Source: Ettlia oleoabundans (Eukaryota; Chlorophyta; Chlorophyceae; Chlamydomonadales). From it: 31,066 nt of DNA. A program made the translations under genes and the position numbers. Each line of letters starts with the position of its first letter. Position 1 is the first letter of the stretch. Where the stretch lies: positions 1 to 31,066 of the forward strand of contig JAAMXP010001366.1 in the NCBI GenBank assembly GCA_019693395.1, read 5' to 3'. The notes beneath the pieces were generated by a model that saw nothing but the letters and a program-made list of their open reading frames with translations, did not search any database and had not been told where the DNA came from. Below, one piece after another: positions 22,001 to 29,158 of the stretch.

Positions 22001-23207
22001 TGGGTGGGTGGCCAGGTCAACAAACTTGAACCATCACTAGTGATGGTATGGGACATGGGCATGCTCATGCTGTCATCATGACGGCCAGTAGCCACACTGG
22101 TTGTAGGCAAAAGGATGCAGCCGCAAACTGGACTGTGCATACCTGCTGGTGAAGATGGGTGGCTTGAGGTCCCGCAGCGTCATGTTGAGGCAGGCGTAGC
22201 CCAGCACAGGCACAGGCGGAGACGGCGGCCGGTAGCCCTCCGCCTGTAGCCGTGCTACGAGCTCTGGGGTGGGCAGATCTGGAGCAGTGCAGTGTGACCG
22301 AGGCAATGACAGTGGTCAACCACAGTGGGTAATGGCAGCGAAGAGCAGCAACAACAATGATAAGATGGATTAGCTGTCAAAGCATGTGCTGGACAGGTAG
22401 CAACTATGAAGAGCTGCGACCTGTGCAAGCAGTCAGGCGCAGCTGGGCACGCAACAAACACCCCACAGGTGGGTGCTGAACCCCGCTGCAATACAGAACA
22501 AGGTTCCAGCCGTGCGTACCCACCACACCTTTGAGCGGCGGTGGATCCGGCTGGCGTCTCCTGCCACCCCCTCTGCGCTTCTTGGGCGGCGCTGCCTCCT
22601 CCTCATCCTCACCACCCGCTACATCCTCTAACAAAGCATCTGCTGGTCCCCCATCTACGGCAGCCCCACCACCGGTGGGCCCCGCCTGCTCAGGGTCACC
22701 CTCAACAGCAGGCTGCGTTTTCTTGCGACGGCGTGTGCGCCGGCTGCTACCAGCGCCAACCCCTTGCTCCTGCTCTACGTGCGGAGGCAGCGGTGCGGGG
22801 GCTGCTGCCGGCAGTACATCTTCAGCACTAGCAGGCGCCGCTTCAGGCACAGCTGCTGACAGTGGGACAGCTTGCTTAACTAAAGCTGCGGGTGCAGCTG
22901 TTGCGGCAGCTGCAGCAGTAGCGCTATCTGATCGCCGGCTGGTGCGGCGCTGCTTCTTGGGCATGCTGGGTGCAGGCAGGACGGCTGACTGCCCACCCTC
23001 CCCATCCAAGCGCACTTCAAAGGCTGGGTTGGGGCTTCCTGGTACCACCGAAGACACAGTCAGAGCAGCAACTGTCACCTGAGTGCCGCTGCGGGTGCGA
23101 GACGGCGCCACAGGAGGGGAGGCCATTGCTGGCAGATTCGCTGGCTGTGGTGTGGCAGGCTGGGTGGCGGCAGCCGTGCCACCGCGCTTCTTGGTGCTGC
23201 GACCCAT
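19010..23207 (-). CDS. UVE1: UV-damage endonuclease, UVDE/Uve1 family
   Basis: A TIM-barrel, metal-dependent endonuclease that nicks 5' of cyclobutane dimers and (6-4) photoproducts, starting repair without nucleotide excision. Exons: 23207-22529, 22278-22143, 21911-21786, 21484-21461, 21183-21070, 20824-20749, 20588-20527, 20325-20231, 19968-19868, 19730-19552, 19313-19292, 19120-19010. They give 574 aa. Residues 1-226 are a low-complexity Ala/Pro-rich tail with three basic clusters (KKQRRTSRR, RRTRRRKK, KKRRGGGRRR) that could be NLSs. The catalytic domain follows: LGYACLN (252-258), NCRDL, FRMSSVLFPW (313-322), TFHPSHF, ENDD (439-442), FDFHHH (465-470), VVHWSE (His499) and MIEAK (Glu534). 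Metal-site Glu, Asp and His positions of the family are present. The start is the first ATG in frame, one base after the stop of an upstream ORF. Confidence 0.93.
19731..19867 (-). other. Probable GC-AG intron in UVDE (intron 9)
   Basis: The exon ends CACCACCACAAG and the intron opens GCAAGA; the acceptor is CCTGCAG at 19731. This gives FHHHK|FCPG in frame. A GT donor six bases downstream would also stay in frame and add Ala-Arg, so the GC border is likely but not certain. Confidence 0.55.
21407..21450 (+). repeat. G-rich tract in UVDE intron 4
   Basis: The plus strand carries repeated runs of 3-7 G separated by C or A, directly next to the donor of UVDE exon 4. In the UVDE transcript it is a C-rich tract, so any G-quadruplex would form on the DNA template strand. 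Confidence 0.75.
21941..21973 (+). repeat. G-rich tract in UVDE intron 2
   Basis: The plus strand reads GGGGGGTGGGGGTGGGGGTG followed by more G runs, with GT repeats beside it. It lies in UVDE intron 2 about 30 nt upstream of the exon 3 acceptor (in transcript sense a C-rich polypyrimidine region). Confidence 0.8.
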
Positions 23208-23208
23208 G

Positions 23209-23791
23209 CTACCCACTGCCAATAAGCTCTGAGAAACCGCCAAGGATATACTCGAAGGTTTTGACCTGCTTGAAGGCAAGCAGGGTCCCACGTCCGGGGG
23301 TGAAAAGGTTACCGCAAGAGCGCAGGTGGCGGGCCCGGCACCACAGGAGGGCAGAGGGGACGGGGCGGCGATAAGGTTCTCGCCTTGTCGCAACCTAGTT
23401 ACAATACCTGCTACTGGCCATGGGCAACCCGTGCGCACGGGGGCGACGAGTGCACTGACCAGCGACCAAAGACCCGCGCCGGACCACACAGTCACCCCTC
23501 TTTCCCCACCTGAGCGTGGTAAAATTCGTGATCGCGATTGACTGGCGTGTAGGGTTGGCCCAGCCAGGCAGACAACGCGTGAAAAACCTTGGCGCTATTT
23601 GGACCCACGCCAGCTGCCTCCCAAAACAGCGCAGCAACAGAGACATACGCGAAAGATTGAGGGAGAACTGGTGTCGACGGAGTTTTGGCAAGTGGGGAGA
23701 ACCTGCCAGCTAGTCGGGAAGGCGCCGGCGCTGGCGCCTGCTGATCTCTACTGTGAAGACCAACATGAGTGGCATACAATTTTCTTAACAT
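23209..23791 (-). CDS. Unrecognised 112-aa protein upstream of UVDE, possibly mitochondrial
   Basis: I do not recognise this protein. Two exons, 23791-23510 (94 codons) and 23265-23209 (18 codons plus TAG), are joined in phase 0 across a 244-nt intron with CAG|GTGGGG donor and TTCAAGCAG acceptor. The N-terminus MLRKLYATHVGLHSR is basic with no acidic residue, like a mitochondrial presequence. A short hydrophobic segment (SFAYVSVAALFWEAAGVG, about 48-65) precedes a polar stretch (VNRDHEFYHAQ), and the C-terminus ends FSELIGSG. The stop is followed by a single C and then the UVDE ATG. If the intron is retained, translation ends at 23492 after five extra codons. Codon use is less G/C-ending than in the neighbours, which lowers confidence. 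An alternative is a non-coding UVDE leader. Confidence 0.5.
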
Positions 23792-24417
23792 CGCCTCGAT
23801 ATGCAGCAGTTGCGAGCCAGCTAAGAGAAAGCTGTCGGGCTTGAGCCAGGTCCTGTGATTTGGCAACCTACTTGACGTATGCCGAGGTGCAATGCATGCG
23901 ACCCATGCGAGATGCTAGGCCTGCAGTAAACGTGGGGCTTCTGACCACCCAGTAATATATCATGGCGGACTGCTTACCAGTGTTTCCTCAGCCCCACCCA
24001 CGCCGCCACCGGCAAGCAATCGAGAGCGAGCCAACGACAAGCAGCAGCAAGCGGCCGCCGTGCAGCACATACCCCATCGTATCCTGCCTGCTATCACAGC
24101 TCTGTTTTACAGGAATATACATATAACCACCACTTCGCAAGCCCACATGCGTGGAGCCTGGCCATTCCCTTCGTTGAAGCGGCAACCCTTTGATTAAGCC
24201 CGATGCCCTCCGGACGCTGCTGCAACAGTGCCATCGGACTGTTGCTTGCTTTCAGAGCGTAGCGTGCTGTTTGAGGCGTCCTCTGCCTGTCCCGGGACGG
24301 ACATAGCACGCCGCCGTAAGGAATGGATGGCACGTACCAGTCATTCCTTCAATCTTCCCCGCCAGCAGTGCACGGCAGCCCTGCTACGAAACCTCGCGCA
24401 GGCAGGCAGGCAGAGGC
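23792..24417. promoter_or_regulatory. Divergent promoter region, UVDE bicistron / R2
   Basis: 626 nt between the start of the minus-strand 112-aa ORF and the R2 ATG. No conserved reading frame starting with ATG and no clear TATA box was seen. It should hold both promoters and the R2 leader. Confidence 0.45.
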
Positions 24418-27400
24418 ATGCAGAGCGGCGTGGACAGCGGTGGCGGCATGTCGGTCTGCCTGCCGGGTCCTATCACTCCGCCACAGGAGCATGAGCAGGA
24501 CCGGCAGCAGAGAGGCGACATGCAGGCGGGAGCCAAGGCACTGGCACCGCACTTTGATTGCGTCGCGTTGGCGGACACCGACTCCCCACGCTCGCCCTTC
24601 GCCACCAGTCACCGACAGCAGCAAGGAGGGGCCCAGCTAGACACGGACAGCGACGACACAGGCACGCCAGCCAGCCGCAGTGGCGGCGGCGCCAGTGCGG
24701 CCACTGTTGCGGCTGACGCGCCACGGGAACAGTGGCGGCAAGCCGGCCACGACCTTGCAGAACCCATCCTGCAGTCAAATAGCGAGCGTTTCTGCCTCTT
24801 GCCTGTCAAGTAAGCATGCGCTGACTATGGTTGGCTGGCTGGATGGCGGGCTTGGCGGCTGGCTGGTTGGCTAGTTTTTGAATGGTGGGAGCGGCGGGAA
24901 AAGCTGGGCGGGAGACGCCTGGCCGACATGCCCACAGCTTGCGTCTGACATTATTTTGGCTGCTCAGAGACGTAGGGGGTCATCTCATTAGAAAACTGCC
25001 AGCCAAAAGGCTGCAGGCGGGGCCTGCTGCCCTGCACCTTCCCACCATGCACTTCCCGCCCTTTCCTGGTTTCCTGACCCTGCCATCGCTGCTGTTCCTG
25101 TTCCATTTCCCTGCCTTGCCGCAGGTATGACCGTCTGTTTGAGTATTACAAACAGGCACAGGCCAGCTACTGGACGGCTGAGGAGGTGGACTTGAGTCAG
25201 GACATGAGGGACTGGCGCAAGCTTACAGACGATGAGCGGCACTTTGTCTCCTACGTGCTCGCTTTCTTCGCAGCTTCCGACGGCATAGTGCTGGAGAATC
25301 TGTCCACCCGATTCATGCAGGGTGCGTGTATTATTTCCTAAACTGTGCTGCAGAGTTGGGGGATGGGGGTGCACCACGCCCGTTGCCCTGCGCATTGCGC
25401 AGGCTGCGTGTGTCTTGCGCATGCGTGGACCTTGGGTTGGTGGCTGCACCAATCATGCTTGTTCATCGATCTCTGCATTCCGGTTGGTGAGCTGCACCAA
25501 TCATGCTTGTTCATCGCTCTCTGCATTTTTGCATCAAAACTGTGTGGGCACCCAAGGATTAGAACCTTACATTTTACCTTGGAGATCTTTTGAGCGTCGG
25601 ACGTCCAACCGGTGCACTGAAGACACTTTCTGCAATTATGAGGGCTCACCCCACCTTGCACCTGTGTTTCTAGCCTGGAAAAAAACACCCATCACTTATT
25701 CACACGCCAGTGGCACGTTGAAATGGATGCTTGTTGCCCACCACCGTTGTTGAGCGCTTCGCCCAAAATGTTGAGCAAGACAGGGCGCTTGCCTCGCTGC
25801 TCCCCTGATCGAGGACGTTCACATGCTCTGATTCCTTGCCTTCTTTCTTTACATTGCTGCAGAGGTTCAGATCCCAGAGGCACGCGCATTCTATGCCTTC
25901 CAGAGCGCGATGGAGGCGGTACACAGCGAGGTGTACGGCCTGCTGCTGGAGCAGTACATTCGGGACCCTGAGGAGCGGGACAGGCTGTTCCACGCGGTGG
26001 ACACCATCCCTTGCGTGCAGAAGAAAGCAGCTTGGGCAATGAAGTGGATAGAGAGCAGCAGCTGTTTTGCAGAGCGCCTGGTGGCGTACGCGTGCGTGGA
26101 GGGCATACACTTCTCAGGATCTTTCTGTGCCATCTTCTGGCTCAAGAAGCGGCAGCTCATGCCGGGTGGGTGCCTGCGCGTGTGCTGGGTGTATCTCTTG
26201 CCTCTGGCGGTGCTGCATGTGTGGTCGCGAGGGACATGTAAGCGCGGCATGGGCATCACAATGCGGCTGGAAGGGCCTGGTGGTTCCTGTGTCCTGGCAT
26301 CCCGCGTGCTCTCTTCTCGCCTGGGCTTGTGACTGAACTCTCCTTCCCAGCTGACTTAGCTGCCTGTCTGCCTGCCTGCCTTTCCCCTCCTGCAGGCCTG
26401 ACCTTCAGCAATGAGATGATCAGCCGGGACGAAGGCTTGCACACCGACTTTGCCTGCCACCTGTTCGAGTTGCTGCAGAACAGGTGGGTGGGTTCAATGT
26501 TTGGGGCTGGCTATGCTGCCATCGCTGCTCACCCTCATTTGTTGCTGCCATAGCCGCAGCCACACCGCTTGAAGCCAGTGCATTTGAGTAGCCAGCTGCA
26601 TGCGCACGCACACAAACTTAAACCTGCGCGACGATGAACACCGTCAACTTCAATTGCTGTTCAATCCGACACGAAACCGTGGTGGATACCTTGACCCTTC
26701 TCCAACTGAGCGCACGCACGCATCAGCAACACAGACCCACGCCGCTTTCTGCTGCCATCCCTGTCACTTACGCTTGTCTGCATGATCCTGGGGATGTGTG
26801 TATACCTTGTAATGCCTGTGCCTGCTCCTTCCTTAAACGTTGTGGCCGACTGCCTGTGGCATAATAAACGTGCGTGACAATTATGCTGCATTGGCGGCCG
26901 CTTTGGCTTATTGTTGGGTCCGCATGTGGTGCTGCTGCTGGGCGGGGATGAGATCATTTGAATCTGTCAATCCTCCGAATGGGGCCCGCCCCTTGGGGAG
27001 ACACTCAAAACCCTCTAAGAAGTACTGAGCCCTGCGGCACACACACATCTGCAATCTTAGTCGCATGTTTATGCCCATGGCACTGCCCGCTGCATGGCCC
27101 AAAGTAAAGAACCCGCGGCTCGAACCCCAGCCTGCGGTCTTGCCTGGCTGCTGGCAGTTATCATCCCTCTTTGCCATTGCTTGCTATTTCACTGATGCTG
27201 CCCCAGCCTGACCTGGTTGTCGATGGTTGCCTTATTCACGCCTCTGCAGGCTGCCCGCCTCCACGGTTTACTCTATTGTGGGCGAGGCTGTGGAGCTGGA
27301 GCGGGAGTTTTGCTGCGAAGCCCTGAGTGTGGCGCTGGTGGGCATGAACGCAGACCTCATGGCGCAGGTGGGCAACCGCTTTCCTGTTATGTTCTTTGTG

Positions 27401-28011
27401 CGTGTGTGTGTGTGTGGTGGGGTGGTGGGGGGGGAGGGGGGGCTGCGGGCGCGTGCCCGCGCGTTTGCAAGGTGACACTAAGATGTGTGTTTGAAGTTGA
27501 CTTAGCTGCCTTCGTGCATTCGTCTTCATGAGTTTCAAACCCGACCGTGGCACCTATCACATACCTCGTTCTCCCGTGCAGTACATTGAGTTTGTGGCTG
27601 ACCGGTTGCTGGTGGCGCTGGGTTACCCCAAGCTGTACCACACTGCCAACCCATTCGACTGGATGGAGATGATCTCGCTGCAGTGAGTGCTGGGTACAGG
27701 CTCCTTCTCAGAGATGCCCTGTGGGTGTTTGTTCTGCGGTGGAAGTAGCCAGCCCTGCATGCCTAATGGTCTGATCATGTGCCATGCATATGTAGCGCAG
27801 GCGCAGAGAAGGGAGAGGGTTGTTCCTTCCATGGCTGCTTCCTGACTGGTTGTGTGGCTGCATGATCGGCCGGATGGCTGGTTGCAGGGGCAAGACTAAC
27901 TTCTTCGAGCGGCGCGTGGGCGAGTACCAGCGTGCGGGTGTGATGCAGAGCGTGAACAAGCAGGGCGGGCGCAAGTACGAGCACGTATTCTCGCTCACAG
28001 AGGACTTCTGA
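24418..28011 (+). CDS. RNR2: Ribonucleoside-diphosphate reductase small subunit (class I R2)
   Basis: Holds the diiron-tyrosyl radical cofactor that drives dNTP synthesis together with the large subunit. Exons: 24418-24809, 25125-25321, 25863-26165, 26396-26483, 27250-27367, 27582-27682, 27888-28011. They give 440 aa. Iron ligands are intact: Asp153 (AEEVD), Glu214 and His217 (MEAVH), Glu276 (VEGI), Glu310 and His313 (RDEGLH). The radical tyrosine is Tyr221 (HSEVY). Tyr413 (VGEYQ) and the C-terminal FSLTEDF, which docks on R1, are present. The first 110 or so residues are a poorly conserved acidic/polar extension longer than in plants. Phe136 stands where the family has a Trp (plant LWEMYKKA, here LFEYYKQA). 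Introns 1 (315 nt), 2 (541 nt) and 4 (766 nt) are long; intron 1 has E2F-like motifs and intron 2 a local duplication. I saw nothing in intron 4. Confidence 0.95.
24893..24902 (-). promoter_or_regulatory. E2F-like site in R2 intron 1
   Basis: The minus strand reads TTTTCCCGCC, a full match to the E2F/DP consensus TTTSSCGC. Weaker matches are close by: GGCGGGAG on the plus strand near 24907 and CTTCCCGCC near 25052. RNR genes are classic G1/S E2F targets in plants and animals; use of these sites here is inferred. Confidence 0.4.
25435..25527. repeat. Tandem duplication of ~46 nt in R2 intron 2
   Basis: Copy 1 (25435-25479) and copy 2 (25482-25527) share GGTTGGTG, then GCTGCACCAATCATGCTTGT and onward to CTCTGCATT, with one indel and one substitution. 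Recent local duplication is inferred from the near identity. Confidence 0.85.
25545..25617 (-). other. tRNA-like inverted-repeat segment in R2 intron 2
   Basis: On the minus strand a 73-nt segment begins GTGCACC and ends GGTGCCC-A (6 of 7 pairs). It contains GGTTCTAATCC, close to a B box, near its 3' end, and CCAAGG/CCTTGG pairs around it. The D and anticodon arms do not fold, and the A box is poor. It may be a decayed tRNA-derived element or chance. Confidence 0.2.
27401..27443 (+). repeat. GT microsatellite and G-rich tract in R2 intron 5
   Basis: About seven GT dinucleotides are followed by runs of 4-8 G within R2 intron 5, shortly after the exon 5 donor. The G-rich strand is the transcript strand. 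Confidence 0.8.
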
Positions 28012-29158
28012 GCAACCCTCCTACGTGTTTATATGTGGCTAAAGTGCGGTCGGTGGTGGCTGCTGGCGTCACGCTTCCGGCACATCCGCTTTAATCCGGC
28101 GCCGCCGTTGCGCCCCACCCCAGGCGGCATCTCAGCTGGCTGTCGCTAGCAGCCAAGGCTGCCCACATGTTGGTTATATCTATGGGTGGGTTCGTGGCGC
28201 TGCGGGCGCCTCCCGACCCCTTGGTAGAGTCCCCTCCGCTGGCGCCAGCAGTTGTCACTCTTGTTGGCAACTTCCCCCTGATGCTGCGTGGTTTGGCTTT
28301 CTCGCTAGCGTCAGGTGACTTCCACCCCTTTCATGCCCCCCTTGTCAATGTTGCTCCCCCTCCTTCCTGGCGGGTAATGCTCACTGTCTGTATATTCGTT
28401 TTAGGTCCCCAGTTCTTTTCTTTTTCCCTGCTGCACACCCGTCCCCGGCCCCTCACAGCACAAAGCAGCATGGCTGTTGCTGTTGCATGACAGACACCAG
28501 ACACTTCCTAGCCATGACGCTCCCCCTCCCCTCCACGTGTGTGCGCCCAGTGCCGCCTCGCGATATTCTGCTGTCCCCCTCAACCACCTGCCCCTCTTCC
28601 TCCTTGCCAGTGAGGCGCCAGTTTTTTTCGCCGACAGAGAATCTTATCTCACATCAGCACTGCGAGGTGGTGCGAACATGGCTCCCCTTCTCCTGGCTTG
28701 CTCAGCAGTAGGGGACTTGCCTTCTTCGCCTGCCTCCTTCTGTTCGCACAGCACCCTCCTTCTGCTCTGCTGCTCCTCCATTTTTCCCTGCTTGCTGGCC
28801 GTGCTTTGTCTCGTGCTGACTTTCGCTGCTGCCACATACGATACCTTTTTCCAGTGCTGTGTAACGTTGCAGCACCAGGTATACGAGCTGAAAGATGAGT
28901 GAGCAGAGCTGGGGTAGCAGCAATATCAGCGGCAGGGCGGCGCCGCCGACGCCAGGTTGCATTGCACATCTGGCACAGTCACGGATGACACTGGCGCGAG
29001 CAGTGCTCTCGATCTGAGCAGCTGAGGCGGGTCAAAGTTGATACTTGGGGTAGCCCTTGGGGCTGCTCTGCAAGGTGCCGACAGCTTACCTTTGCAAGCA
29101 CAGCTTGTTGGCGCCCTCCTTAAAATTTTAGGCTCCTTCATTTTCAAGCAACGTGAAA
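28012..29158 (+). promoter_or_regulatory. R2 3' region and PMS2 5' region
   Basis: 1147 nt between two plus-strand genes. The part from about 28320 to 28860 is markedly pyrimidine-rich. An ATG at 28678 opens a 74-codon hydrophobic frame with no recognised homology that runs through the pyrimidine tract. I read it as untranslated. The PMS2 promoter must lie toward the right end; no TATA box was recognised. Confidence 0.45.
28860..28864 (+). terminator. TGTAA polyadenylation-type signal, possibly for R2
   Basis: The first TGTAA on the plus strand after the R2 stop, about 850 nt downstream. This implies a long 3' UTR, which is not unusual in chlorophytes. Confidence 0.35.

Noticed and set aside
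22531..23082. 183-codon plus-strand open frame
   Set aside because: It is antisense to UVDE exon 1, whose low-complexity GC-rich codons keep several frames open. Its protein is Ser/Ala/Pro-rich with no homology.
23208..23495. N-terminal extension of UVDE by open frame upstream of its ATG
   Set aside because: The frame has no ATG before 23207, and the same bases encode exon 2 of the 112-aa ORF in another frame.
27111..27140. B-box match GGTTCGAGCC on the minus strand in R2 intron 4
   Set aside because: Flanking bases do not form a T stem and no cloverleaf fits around it.
28702..28962. 86-codon minus-strand ORF with ATG upstream of PMS2
   Set aside because: Lies opposite the pyrimidine-rich block; composition is explained by that bias and no motif is seen.
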